A DNA stretch of 64,000 nucleotides from assembly GCF_000372645.1 (NCBI RefSeq), contig NZ_APMP01000011.1, positions 1 to 64,000 on the forward strand, given 5' to 3'. The notes beneath the pieces are model-generated. The model had not been told where the DNA came from. It ran no database searches and saw only the letters and a program-made list of their open reading frames with translations. The DNA is from Caulobacter vibrioides OR37. GTDB taxonomy: Bacteria; Pseudomonadota; Alphaproteobacteria; Caulobacterales; Caulobacteraceae. The position numbers and the translations under genes are program-made. Within the stretch, counting starts at the first letter, position 1; each line of letters opens with the position of its first letter. Positions 17,779 to 27,584 of this stretch are shown here, piece by piece.

Positions 17779-19773
17779 TTACCAGATGCGCGAGCGCTTC
17801 TCCGGCGGCAGGTAGAACTTGTCGCCCGGCTTGACGCCGAAGGCCGCGTACCAGGCGTCGACATTGCGCGTCGGGCCGATGACCCGGAAGTTGGACGGCG
17901 AGTGTGGGTCGGACGCCATCTGCTGCTTCAGCGAATCGTCGCGCGACTTGTCCTGCCAAGCCTGGGCGAAGGCCAGGAAGAAGCGCTGGTCGCCGGTCAT
18001 GCCGTCGATCACGGGGGCGGGCTTGCCCTTCAGCGCCGCGTGATAGGCGTCGTAGGCGACTTGCAGGCCGGCCAGGTCGGCGATGTTCTCGCCCATGGTC
18101 AGTTGCCCGTTGATGTGCATCCCGGGCACGGCTTCGTAGGAGTCGTACTGCGCGCCCAGCACGCTGGACTGGGCCTCGAAGCGCTTGGCGTCCTCGGCCG
18201 TCCACCAGTCGCGCAGCTTGCCGGTGTCGTCGATCTTGCGGCCCTGGTCGTCGAAGCCGTGGCTGATCTCGTGGCCGATCACCGCGCCGATCGCGCCGTA
18301 GTTCACCGCCGGGTCGGCGGCCGGATCGAAGAACGGCGCTTGCAGGATCCCCGCCGGGAACACGATCTTGTTCTCCAGGCCGCCGTTATAGGCGTTCACC
18401 GTCTGCGGGGTCATGCCCCACTTGCCGTGGTCGACCGGCTTGCCCAGGTCGGACAGCTGATAGGCCCATTCGAAAGCGCCGCTGCGGCGGACGTTGCCAT
18501 AGAGGTCGCCGGCGTCGATCTTGAGGCCCGAATAGTCGCGCCACTTGTCGGGATAGCCGACCATGACCCGCATCTTCGACAGCTTGGTCAGCGCCGCCTG
18601 CTTGGTGGCCGGGGCCATCCACGGCGCCTTTTCGATGCGGGCGGCCATGGCGACCTTCAGATTGCCGATCAGCTCGACCATCTGGGCCTTGGACGAGGGC
18701 GGGAAATACTTGGCGACATAGGCCTGGCCGACCAGTTCGCCCAGGCTGCCGTCCACCAGGGTGACGCCGCGTTTCCAACGGGGGCGCAGCTGGGTCTGGC
18801 CCGACAGCACCTTCACGAACTCGAAGCGACTGTCGACGAAGCGCTTGGAGAGGTAGGGGGACATTTCCTGCACGCCCTGCACGGTCTGCCAGGCCTTCAG
18901 GGTTTCCAGCGGCGTGGCGGCGAACAGCTTGGCGATGTCGCGCACGGCGGTCTTCTCGCCCAGCACCACCGACTTGAGACTCGGCGCGCCGGCGGCGGCC
19001 AGGTAATCCGACCACGGAATTTCCGGCGCGGAGGCCTGAAGCTCCGCGATCGTCATCGGGTTGTAGGTCTTCTCGACGTCGCGACGCTCGGCGACCGGCC
19101 AGCTGACCTTGGCGATGGCGGTCTCGAAGGCGATCACATCGGCCGCCGACTTGGCGGGATCCGGGGCGCCGGCCATCTTCAAGGCCCGCTCGGCGAAGGC
19201 GCGATAGGCCTCCAGCTGGGGCTTGAAGCCGTCGGTCAGGTAGTAGTCGCGGTCGGGCAGTCCCAGGCCCGATTGGCCAATATAGAGGACGTTCAGCTCG
19301 GGGGTCTTGGCGTCCGGATAGATGTCCAGCGAGAAGAGATCGGAGCCGAAACCGCCGTGGGCCGCGCCCAGGGCCTTGGCCATGTCGGCCTTGGTCGCGA
19401 TGGCGGCGATCCTGGCCAGATCGGCCTTCAGCGGCGCGTCGTCGACCTGCTCGACCTTGGCCTCGTCGGTGAAGCTCTTGTAGAGCCCGCCGATCTGGGT
19501 GTTGGCCGGCGCGGTCTCGATCAGGGTCCGCAACTGGTCCTGCGAGCGGTTGAAGACGTCGTATCCGACGCCGGCCGAGGGCTGGTCGGCGGGGATGGTC
19601 GTCCGCTTCTCCCACGACCCGTTGGCGAACTTGTTGAAGTCGTCGCCGGGCTTCACGGCGGTGTCGCGAGCCGTCAGATCGACGCCCCAGGCCCCGTACA
19701 TCGGCTTGTCGGCGGCCAGGGCCGCGCCGGAGATCGCGACCGCCGAAACGGCGGCCAGCAGGAAGATGCGCAT
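17779..19773 (-). CDS. Exported M13 (neprilysin-type) zinc metallopeptidase
   Basis: 664 residues with a signal peptide ending near ALA (residue 20). The zinc motif HEISH is at 501-505 and the third ligand is in GENIADLAG (Glu562). NAYNGGLENKIVFPAGILQAP is the substrate-binding NAYY-like region of M13. Ends in RIW, resembling the family's CxVW tail. M13 enzymes cleave small peptides outside the cytoplasm. Confidence 0.93.
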   Translation of the reverse strand: MRIFLLAAVSAVAISGAALAADKPMYGAWGVDLTARDTAVKPGDDFNKFANGSWEKRTTIPADQPSAGVGYDVFNRSQDQLRTLIETAPANTQIGGLYKSFTDEAKVEQVDDAPLKADLARIAAIATKADMAKALGAAHGGFGSDLFSLDIYPDAKTPELNVLYIGQSGLGLPDRDYYLTDGFKPQLEAYRAFAERALKMAGAPDPAKSAADVIAFETAIAKVSWPVAERRDVEKTYNPMTIAELQASAPEIPWSDYLAAAGAPSLKSVVLGEKTAVRDIAKLFAATPLETLKAWQTVQGVQEMSPYLSKRFVDSRFEFVKVLSGQTQLRPRWKRGVTLVDGSLGELVGQAYVAKYFPPSSKAQMVELIGNLKVAMAARIEKAPWMAPATKQAALTKLSKMRVMVGYPDKWRDYSGLKIDAGDLYGNVRRSGAFEWAYQLSDLGKPVDHGKWGMTPQTVNAYNGGLENKIVFPAGILQAPFFDPAADPAVNYGAIGAVIGHEISHGFDDQGRKIDDTGKLRDWWTAEDAKRFEAQSSVLGAQYDSYEAVPGMHINGQLTMGENIADLAGLQVAYDAYHAALKGKPAPVIDGMTGDQRFFLAFAQAWQDKSRDDSLKQQMASDPHSPSNFRVIGPTRNVDAWYAAFGVKPGDKFYLPPEKRSRIW

Positions 19774-19876
19774 GTGTGTCAGGATCCCAATGCCCCTAGG
19801 AAGGGCGGATGCTGCCCTATGCGCGGCCCGGATGCAGATAAAATTCGCGTAATGTTGGCTGCGCCGGGAAGGCGTG

Positions 19877-19886
19877 CTTAGCTAAG
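19877..19886. promoter_or_regulatory. Palindrome upstream of the phd/vapC pair
   Basis: CTTAGCTAAG is a perfect 10-base palindrome 28 bases before the antitoxin ATG, a plausible autoregulatory operator. Short, so it could be chance. Confidence 0.35.
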
Positions 19887-19913
19887 GCGTCCCGACAACC
19901 CTGGGAGACGGCC

Positions 19914-20177
19914 ATGACCGTCGTCACCGTCCACTACGCCAAGACCAACCTCTCGCGCCTGCTGGCCGAGGTCGAGGCTGGCGGCGAGGTGATTATCGCC
20001 CGCGGCGACAAGCCGGTGGCGCGCCTGGTGGCCGAACCGCCCACGCACCCGGAAACGCCGCGACCCAAACGGGTGTTCGGATCGATGAAAGGGCGGATTG
20101 CCATGGACGACAGTTTCTTCGATCCCTTGCCCGAGGAAGAGCTGACCCTCTGGGAGGGCGGCCCGGACGATCAGTGA
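19914..20177 (+). CDS. Phd/YefM-type antitoxin
   Basis: 87 residues. VTVHYAKTNLSRLLAEVEAGGEVIIARGDKPVARLV is the Phd/YefM DNA-binding N-domain; the acidic C-terminus (FFDPLPEEELTLWEGG) is the toxin-binding part. Overlaps the toxin start by 4 bases. Confidence 0.9.
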   Translation: MTVVTVHYAKTNLSRLLAEVEAGGEVIIARGDKPVARLVAEPPTHPETPRPKRVFGSMKGRIAMDDSFFDPLPEEELTLWEGGPDDQ

Positions 20178-20560
20178 GGCTGTTGCTCGACACCCACGCG
20201 TTGCTTTGGTTCCTGGAGGGCTCGGACAAGCTGCGTCGCGCCGCCCGTCAGGTGATCGAGGATGAGGCCAACACCGTCTTCGTCAGCGCGGTCTCGGCGA
20301 TGGAAGTCACGACCAAGGTGCGGCTTGGCAAGCTAGCCTCGGCCGAGGCCCTGGCGTTGAATTTCGAGGTCGAGATCCTGGTGAGGGGCTTCCTGCCTTT
20401 GCCGATAACCCTGGCGCATGCGGAACGGGCGGGCGGCATGCCGGGAGAACATCGGGACCCCTTCGACCGGCTGCTCATCGCCCAGGCTCTGGTCGAGGAC
20501 CTGACACTGGTCTCCAACGAGGCGATCTTCGACGGCTTCGGCGTCAAGCGTCTCTGGTAG
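20174..20560 (+). CDS. PIN-domain toxin (VapC-like) paired with Phd-type antitoxin
   Basis: 128 residues from the GTG at 20174 (GTGA overlap with the antitoxin stop). LLLDTHALLWFLEG holds the first catalytic Asp, AVSAMEVTTKVRLGK the Glu, HRDPFDRLLIAQAL the second pair of Asp and LVSNE the last acidic site; this is the 'DTHallW' PIN subgroup usually joined to Phd antitoxins. Predicted RNase. It is a different subtype from the vapC at 11755. Its 3' end overlaps the glycosylase gene by 17 bases. Confidence 0.9.
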   Translation: MRLLLDTHALLWFLEGSDKLRRAARQVIEDEANTVFVSAVSAMEVTTKVRLGKLASAEALALNFEVEILVRGFLPLPITLAHAERAGGMPGEHRDPFDRLLIAQALVEDLTLVSNEAIFDGFGVKRLW

Positions 20561-21041
20561 CCAGCGCCGCGCGCAGGGCGCTCCAGGCGATCGCCTTCTG
20601 CTCGAAGCTCTTGGCCGCGTGGGCCGGGCTGGAGGAGGGCAGGGCCAGGGTCGGGACGCGGTCGCCGATCAGCTTGCCGCCCAGCTTCGCCGCCGTCCCG
20701 CCATTGAAGGCCACAAGCCGCAGGGCGGGCAGGGCGTCGATCAGCGCGAGCAGATCATTGGCGGCCGGGTCGCGGATCGCCGCGTCCAGACTGCCGGGGC
20801 GCTCGGCCTCGGCGATGACGTCCCACAGGCCGACGCGGCGGGCCAGCAGGGCCGCGAGGCGGTCCTCGTAGGCCAACGCGACCAGGGCCGTGTCCAGCAC
20901 GCCCTCCATCAGTCGCCAGAACGCGTTGCGCGGGTGGCCATAGTACTGGCGCGCGGCCAGCGAGGCCTCGCCCGGCAGGCTGCCCAGGATCAGGACGCGG
21001 GTGGCCGCGTCGACGACCGGGGGGAAGCCCGCCTTGCGCAC
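20544..21041 (-). CDS. Hypoxanthine/uracil DNA glycosylase (UDG family 6-like)
   Basis: 165 residues, GTG start. LILGSLPGEASLAARQYYGHPRNAFWRLM is the signature of the hypoxanthine-DNA glycosylase branch, and ALPSSSPAHA replaces the usual C-terminal SPA loop. Members remove deaminated adenine from DNA. The gene is on the purB strand, 13 bases after the purB start-side neighbours, i.e. just downstream of purB in genome order but it precedes nothing further. Confidence 0.8.
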   Translation of the reverse strand: MRKAGFPPVVDAATRVLILGSLPGEASLAARQYYGHPRNAFWRLMEGVLDTALVALAYEDRLAALLARRVGLWDVIAEAERPGSLDAAIRDPAANDLLALIDALPALRLVAFNGGTAAKLGGKLIGDRVPTLALPSSSPAHAAKSFEQKAIAWSALRAALATRDA

Positions 21042-21054
21042 GCCGGGCGCGGCC

Positions 21055-22365
<1,311 letters not shown>

Positions 22366-22424
22366 GGGCGCGCGTTTCGGCCCGCCCGCCCCGCGAGTCA
22401 AGGGAAGAGGCTTATTACTTGGTC

Positions 22425-22555
22425 GGCGAAGATCCTCCCCCGCGACGTGGGGGAGGTGGCTAGGAGGGCCGGAGGGGGCGAGCTGGGCCTATGCCGTGAC
22501 GGCCCCTCAGCCGCGCCGCGGCAGCTCCCCCGCATCACGGAGGAGCATCTTAAAC
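22425..22555. repeat. CCTCCCCCGC-type intergenic repeat between MFS gene and purB
   Basis: AAGATCCTCCCCCGC...GTGGGGGAGG near 22430 forms one hairpin, and GCAGCTCCCCC...GGAGGAGCATCTT near 22520-22553 mirrors the left end. The unit is about 130 bases and ends at the MFS stop codon. Same family as the elements at 16099 and 32056. Confidence 0.6.
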
Positions 22556-24055
22556 TCAAGCCCCCGCGCGTTCCTTCATGTGCTTCACCAACCCGATGGC
22601 GGCCAGGGCGTAGTGCAGCCCAGCCCAGGCGTAGAAGCACAGCGAGACGATGATGCCCTGCTGGGTCGCGCGGGCCATGGCGCCGGCGCAGGCCTTGGCC
22701 AGCTCGGGCGCGGACCCCTTGGGCGCGAGGCCGCCCGGGCAGGTCGTGGCGAAGCTCTGGGCGCCGGGGTCGTGGAAGGCGCTGGAGACCGACTGGATCA
22801 CGCCGACAGGGCCCGGATGGTTCAGGTGGAACTGGGCCAGATGGTCGATCAGCCAGCCGGTGAAGACCGGTCCGCCGCCCAGGGCGATCAGGTTCAGCAC
22901 GAAGAACAGCAGGGCCGTGGCCGTGGCCCGCCGACGCGGCTCGACCGAGTTCTGGACGACGCCGAAGGTCGGCGCCAGGTAGGTGTAGTGGAAGATGCCC
23001 GGGACCAGCAGGATCAGGGCCGTCATCTTCCAGTCGGTCTGCAGATAGGCGGCGATATAGATCGGCGTGGCGATCACCAGGCCGATCGCGGGCGTGAGGG
23101 CGTACCACCGGGGGCTCTTCTTTCCGGCCCAATCGGTCAGGAAGCCGCCCACCAGCGTGCCGACGCCGGCCGAGAAGCCGCCGATCAGGCCGGTGATCAG
23201 GCCCACCTGCGCCAGGCCCAGGTGGAAGGCGCGGACGAAGTAGGGCGGCACGAACGCGCCCGAGCCATAGGAGCCGAACGAGGCGATGGTCACGCCCAGC
23301 ATCATGTGCAGCACGGGCCACTTGCCGAACAGCACCTTGGTCACGGCCCAGATCTCGGCGAACTCGGTGGCCAGCGAGAACGGCGGCTTGGCCGGCTCGA
23401 CCACGACGTCCTCGGCCTCCAGGGGGCGCTCGACGATTTCGGAGTGGCCGCGCGGGGGCTCCTTGACCACCAGCTTGACGATCAGGGCCAGCAGCAGGCC
23501 GGGCAGGCCGACGATGACGAAGGCCACGCGCCAGCTGAACTCCTGGGCCAGCCAGCCGCCGGCCACCGCGCCGAACATGGTGCCCAGCGGGATGCCGAAC
23601 GAGTAGATCGACAGGGCCGAGGCGCGCTTCTTGGGCTCGTAATAGTCGCTGATCAGCGAGTGGCTGGGCGGCGAGCAGCCGGCCTCGCCGACCCCGACGC
23701 CGAAGCGGAACAGGGCCAGCTGGGTGAAGCTGGTCGCGGCCCCGCATAGGGCCGTGAACCCTGACCAGACCACCAGCGACAGCGAGATGATCGTCACGCG
23801 GTTCTTGCGCTCGGCCAGGCGGGCGATCGGGATGCCCAGCACCGTGTAGAGCAGGGCGAAATAGAGCCCGCCCAGCAGGCCCAGCTGGGTGTCGGTCAGC
23901 TTCAGGTCGACCTTGATGGCTTGGCCGATGGTGGCGATGATCGTCCGGTCAATGAAGTTGAAGGTGTAGGCGGCGAGCAGAAGCCCCAGCACCGCGGCCT
24001 TGTAGCCATTCGAGTAAAGCGGCCGAACGCCGCCGGACGCACGCGCGTCGGCCAT
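22556..24055 (-). CDS. MFS transporter, spinster-like
   Basis: 499 residues with about 12 hydrophobic segments. LAAYTFNFIDRTIIATIGQ in TM1, RLAERKNR in the first cytoplasmic loop and GVGEAGCSPPSHSLISDYY in TM4-5 are typical of bacterial spinster-type MFS proteins. The cytoplasmic loop after TM6 is long and charged (EPPRGHSEIVERPLEAED). Substrate unknown; homologues near aromatic or sphingoid-like degradation genes are common. Confidence 0.88.
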   Translation of the reverse strand: MADARASGGVRPLYSNGYKAAVLGLLLAAYTFNFIDRTIIATIGQAIKVDLKLTDTQLGLLGGLYFALLYTVLGIPIARLAERKNRVTIISLSLVVWSGFTALCGAATSFTQLALFRFGVGVGEAGCSPPSHSLISDYYEPKKRASALSIYSFGIPLGTMFGAVAGGWLAQEFSWRVAFVIVGLPGLLLALIVKLVVKEPPRGHSEIVERPLEAEDVVVEPAKPPFSLATEFAEIWAVTKVLFGKWPVLHMMLGVTIASFGSYGSGAFVPPYFVRAFHLGLAQVGLITGLIGGFSAGVGTLVGGFLTDWAGKKSPRWYALTPAIGLVIATPIYIAAYLQTDWKMTALILLVPGIFHYTYLAPTFGVVQNSVEPRRRATATALLFFVLNLIALGGGPVFTGWLIDHLAQFHLNHPGPVGVIQSVSSAFHDPGAQSFATTCPGGLAPKGSAPELAKACAGAMARATQQGIIVSLCFYAWAGLHYALAAIGLVKHMKERAGA

Positions 24056-24199
24056 CCTGACTCTCTCCCTTCAAACATTTGTTCTATTTATTCTGGGGAC
24101 TGTAGACGTAGCGGAAGCCAAAGCGCCAGAGGCTAATTTCCAGGCGGCGATCGGAACGCTAAAGCGTTGCTTCGAACGGTGTTTAGCGAGAGGCGCGTC

Positions 24200-24841
24200 A
24201 TGCGGATCGTGATCGGCGACAAACAGTGGTCCAGCTGGTCGCTGCGGCCTTGGCTGGCGCTTCGGCGCACCGGCGCGGCGTTCGAGGAAATTCCCGTGGC
24301 GCTGCGTCAGGGCGAGGCGACGACCGCGGCGATCGGCCGGTATTCGCCCAGTAAGCTGGCCCCGGCCCTGATCGACGGCGATCTGGTGATCTGGGACTCC
24401 CTGGCCATCTGCGAGTATCTGGCCGAGACGTTCCCCGCCGCGAAACTATGGCCGGACGACGCGGCGCTTCGCGCGATCGGCCGCTCGGCGGCTTGCGAGA
24501 TGCACTCGGGCTTCCAGTCCCTGCGCGGCGAATGTCCGATGGCGCTGGAGGTCGAGCCTCGGTCGGTCGACATCTCCGAAGCCACCCAGAAGGACGTGCG
24601 CAAGATCGTCGAGCGCTGGAGCCAATTGCTGGCGCGCTCGGGCGGGCCCTTCCTGCTGGGCGAATGGTCGATCGCCGACGCCTTCTACACGCCGGTGGCG
24701 ACCCGTTTTCGCACCTACGGGATCAAGCTGTCCGACCATGGCGACGCCGGCCCGGCCGGAGCCTACGGCGAGCGCCTGCTGGAGACGCCCGAGTTCCTGG
24801 AGTGGGAGCGCGCCGCGAAGACTCGGTCAAACGAGCTTTAG
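24200..24841 (+). CDS. Glutathione S-transferase family protein
   Basis: 213 residues from the ATG at 24200. The thioredoxin-like N-domain begins IVIGDKQWSSWSLRPWLALR, with the Ser of SSWSLRP at the position of the catalytic residue, and LAPALIDGDLVIWDSLAICEYL holds the cis-Pro and Asp-Ser glutathione site. An alpha-helical C-domain follows from about residue 85. It is not recognisably the maleylacetoacetate isomerase needed by the homogentisate pathway further on. Confidence 0.87.
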   Translation: MRIVIGDKQWSSWSLRPWLALRRTGAAFEEIPVALRQGEATTAAIGRYSPSKLAPALIDGDLVIWDSLAICEYLAETFPAAKLWPDDAALRAIGRSAACEMHSGFQSLRGECPMALEVEPRSVDISEATQKDVRKIVERWSQLLARSGGPFLLGEWSIADAFYTPVATRFRTYGIKLSDHGDAGPAGAYGERLLETPEFLEWERAAKTRSNEL

Positions 24842-25158
24842 GACAGCACCACGGCGGTGCCGGCGACCGAGACCATCATCATCTGGCCGTTGGGGCCGAC
24901 GGTGTTGTAGTCGAGGTCGACGGCCAGGATGGCGTTGGCGCCAAGCTTCTCGGCTTCCTTGATCAGGTTCTTCATGGCGTCCTCGCGGGCGCGGGCCAGC
25001 ACGCGCTCGTAGGACTTGGAGTGACCGCCGATGAAGTCGCGGATCGCGGCCAGCAGGTCCAGCACGACATTGGCGCCCAGGATCGACTGGGCATAGATCG
25101 CGCCCTTGTACTCGCGAACCGGCCGGCCCTCGATGAATGGCGTGGTCGTGATCAGCAT
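24838..25158 (-). CDS. YbjQ family (DUF74) protein
   Basis: 106 residues, the full family length. ITTTPFIEGRPVREYKGAIY at the start and ANAILAVDLDYNTVG near the C-terminus identify the fold, a pentameric beta-barrel once called heavy-metal-binding domain. Function unknown. Its end overlaps the GST gene by 4 bases (convergent). Confidence 0.88.
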   Translation of the reverse strand: MLITTTPFIEGRPVREYKGAIYAQSILGANVVLDLLAAIRDFIGGHSKSYERVLARAREDAMKNLIKEAEKLGANAILAVDLDYNTVGPNGQMMMVSVAGTAVVLS

Positions 25159-25350
25159 CCCGGAATCCTGAGCCTTCGATAGGGTTAACTTAGGCGCAAA
25201 CCACGCCGTTCGCGAGGGGCTCCCCCGACGCGGGACGCATTCGACGACGATGTTCTCCCAACGCGGGAATCTGGACGGGCGGGCCTTTCGGCATGGCGAG
25301 GCTTCGGGCAGATTGCCCGCCGTTTACCATATCCGACCCGGAGCCGGCCG

Positions 25351-25812
25351 GTGATCTTCGCCAAGTCGCATATCGACCTGCACAACATCCGCAACAACGT
25401 CGAGCGGGTGAAGAAGCTGTCGGACAACATCGTCGGCGTGGGTCCGCTCGGCATCGGCCTGGACGGGCTGCTGACCTGGATTCCGGGGGCGGGCGAGCTC
25501 TACAGCCTGGGCGCCGGCGGCCTGATCGTCTGGGACGCGGTGCGGGCGCGCGCCGCGCCGATGATCGTCGTCCAGATCATCGCCATCATCGTCATCGACA
25601 CCGTCTCGGGCGCGCTGCCGGGCGCGGGCAAGATCGTCGACGTGCTGTTCACCGGCCACAAATGGTCGGCCGACATGCTGACGAAGCACATGGACGACAC
25701 CATCTATTTCGAAGGGGCCCGCAAGGACATGCAGGGTTCTCAGGAATATCGCGAGCTCCTGTCGCGCATCCAGGCGGGCAAGGAGAAGCGGCGGGTCGTC
25801 TTTTTGGGTTAG
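25351..25812 (+). CDS. DUF4112 membrane protein, first copy
   Basis: 153 residues from a GTG at 25351 with GGAG 7-8 bases upstream. The DUF4112 signature is GVGPLGIGLDGLLTWIPGAGELYSLG, then two membrane segments, then IDTVSGALPGAGKIVDVLF, a second Pro-Gly-x-Gly repeat. Function unknown. It is followed 40 bases later by a homologue in the same orientation. Confidence 0.85.
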   Translation: MIFAKSHIDLHNIRNNVERVKKLSDNIVGVGPLGIGLDGLLTWIPGAGELYSLGAGGLIVWDAVRARAAPMIVVQIIAIIVIDTVSGALPGAGKIVDVLFTGHKWSADMLTKHMDDTIYFEGARKDMQGSQEYRELLSRIQAGKEKRRVVFLG

Positions 25813-25852
25813 GTCGCGACAACCTTCGGCGGAGCGAGGCGTTCAGATCAGC

Positions 25853-26308
25853 ATGACCGACGACATCTCGCTGTCCGGCGACTATGCCAGCGATCGCCGC
25901 GCCAAGGCCCACCGGGCCTGGAAGTCGGCGGAGACGATCAAGCGCCTGTCGGATCGCCTGATCGGCATCGGCCCCTTCGGGCTCGGCGTCGACGGCGTTC
26001 TGGCCTGGGTGCCGGGCGCGGGTCTGGTCTATGGGATCGGGGCGGGCGCGCTGCTGGTCGCGCACGGCTTTCTGGCCGGCGCCTCGGCCGCGACCCTGGC
26101 GCGAATGACCGCCTATCTGGTCGTCGACAACCTGTCGGACACGATCCCGGTGGCCGGCTGGGCTTTCGACACCCTGTTCCCCGCCCACCTGATGGCGGCC
26201 AAGGCCCTCCAGAAGGACATCGAGGCCCGCCACGGCCTTCCCGAAGACGTGGCGGCCGAGCGGGCGCGCAAGAAGCGCGGTCTGTTCGGGCGGGGGAAGG
26301 GGCGTTAG
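25853..26308 (+). CDS. DUF4112 membrane protein, second copy
   Basis: 151 residues. It has the same plan as the preceding gene: RLIGIGPFGLGVDGVLAWVPGAG, two membrane segments, then DNLSDTIPVAGWAFDTLF, so the two arose by tandem duplication. The C-terminus is basic (ARKKRGLFGRGKGR). It ends 102 bases before ftsW. Function unknown. Confidence 0.85.
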   Translation: MTDDISLSGDYASDRRAKAHRAWKSAETIKRLSDRLIGIGPFGLGVDGVLAWVPGAGLVYGIGAGALLVAHGFLAGASAATLARMTAYLVVDNLSDTIPVAGWAFDTLFPAHLMAAKALQKDIEARHGLPEDVAAERARKKRGLFGRGKGR

Positions 26309-26410
26309 CCACGCGGCTCGTCCCTGTCTGTCCGCGCTTTTCGTCGCGCGTCCACGAGCTTGGGCGGGTCTGGCAAGACTTGATTAACCCTGGGCCCCGA
26401 GTCTGAGGTC

Positions 26411-27583
26411 ATGGCTTCCAACGCGACACATGCCTTCGCCCGCACGGACCGCACGCGTCTGGGCCTTTGGTGGTGGACGACCGATCGCTGGCTGCTGGGC
26501 GCGACGGCCCTGCTGGTGACGCTGGGCATGTTGCTGTCCTTCGCCTCCAGCCCCGCGGCGGCCCAGCGGATCGGCATCGACGACCAGTTCCACTTCGCCG
26601 TCCGCATGTGCCTGTTCGCTACCGGCGCGGCGATCATCCTGCTGTCGGTGTCGATGCTGTCGCCCAGGGGAATCCGGCGGGCGGCGTTCTTCATCTATCT
26701 GGCGGCGATCGCCGTCATGGTCGCCCTGCCGTTCATCGGCCACAATGCCAAGGGCGCGACGCGCTGGCTTCAGTTCGGCGGCTTCACCCTGCAGCCGTCC
26801 GAGTTCATGAAGCCGGCCCTGATCGTGCTGGTCTCGTGGATGTTCGCCGAGGGCCAGAAGGGCGAGGGCGTGCCGGGCGTGTCCATCGCCTTCCTGCTCT
26901 ATTTCATCGCCGTGGGCCTTCTGCTGGTGCAGCCCGACGTCGGCCAGACCGTGCTGATCACCATCGCCTTCGGGGCGGCCTTCTGGATGGCCGGCGTGCC
27001 GATCTCGTGGATCATGGGCCTGGGCGGCGTGGCCCTGGCCGGCCTGGGGTCGACCTACTTCCTGTTCGACCACGTGCACGCCCGGGTGCAGAAGTTCCTC
27101 AGCCCCGACCAGGCCGACACCCACCAGGTGACCCGCGCCGCCGAGGCCATCCGCGCCGGCGGCCTGTTCGGCCGGGGGCCGGGCGAGGGCGTCATGAAGC
27201 GCCACGTGCCCGACCTGCACACCGACTTCATCTATTCTGTCGCCGCCGAGGAGTACGGCCTGGTCTTTTCCCTGGCCCTGATCGCGCTGTTCACCTTCGT
27301 GGTGGTGCGCGGGCTGTACAAGGCCATGAAGCTGAACGACCCCTTCGAGCAGGTCGCCGCCGCCGGTTTGTTCGTCCTGGTGGGCCAACAAGCGATCATC
27401 AATATCGCCGTGAACTTGAACATGATCCCGACCAAGGGCATGACGCTTCCGTTCATCAGTTACGGGGGCTCCTCGATGCTCGCGATGGGATTGACGCTGG
27501 GCATGGCCCTGGCCTTGGTGCGCAAGCGCCCCGGCGCCTATGGCGCGCCGGGCGAGTTCGGCCTCGGCGAAGCTTTCGCCTGA
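26411..27583 (+). CDS. ftsW: Septal peptidoglycan polymerase FtsW
   Basis: 390 residues, about ten membrane helices. SEDS signatures are GHNAKGATRWLQFGGFTLQPSEFMKP, with the catalytic-Asp loop after HVPDLHTDFIYSVAAEEYG, and NLNMIPTKGMTLPFISYGGSS near the end. It makes septal glycan with FtsI. murG begins 1 base after its stop. A TTAACC half-site and a GANTC (GAGTC, 26399-26403) lie just upstream. Confidence 0.96.
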   Translation: MASNATHAFARTDRTRLGLWWWTTDRWLLGATALLVTLGMLLSFASSPAAAQRIGIDDQFHFAVRMCLFATGAAIILLSVSMLSPRGIRRAAFFIYLAAIAVMVALPFIGHNAKGATRWLQFGGFTLQPSEFMKPALIVLVSWMFAEGQKGEGVPGVSIAFLLYFIAVGLLLVQPDVGQTVLITIAFGAAFWMAGVPISWIMGLGGVALAGLGSTYFLFDHVHARVQKFLSPDQADTHQVTRAAEAIRAGGLFGRGPGEGVMKRHVPDLHTDFIYSVAAEEYGLVFSLALIALFTFVVVRGLYKAMKLNDPFEQVAAAGLFVLVGQQAIINIAVNLNMIPTKGMTLPFISYGGSSMLAMGLTLGMALALVRKRPGAYGAPGEFGLGEAFA

Positions 27584-27584
27584 C

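Noticed and set aside
24150-24180. GGAAC followed by CGTT before the GST gene as an EcfG promoter
   Set aside because: The spacer is only 7 bases instead of 16-17.
26380-26403. CtrA half-site and GANTC just before ftsW
   Set aside because: Only a half-site (TTAACC) is present; noted in the ftsW entry but not claimed as a control element.
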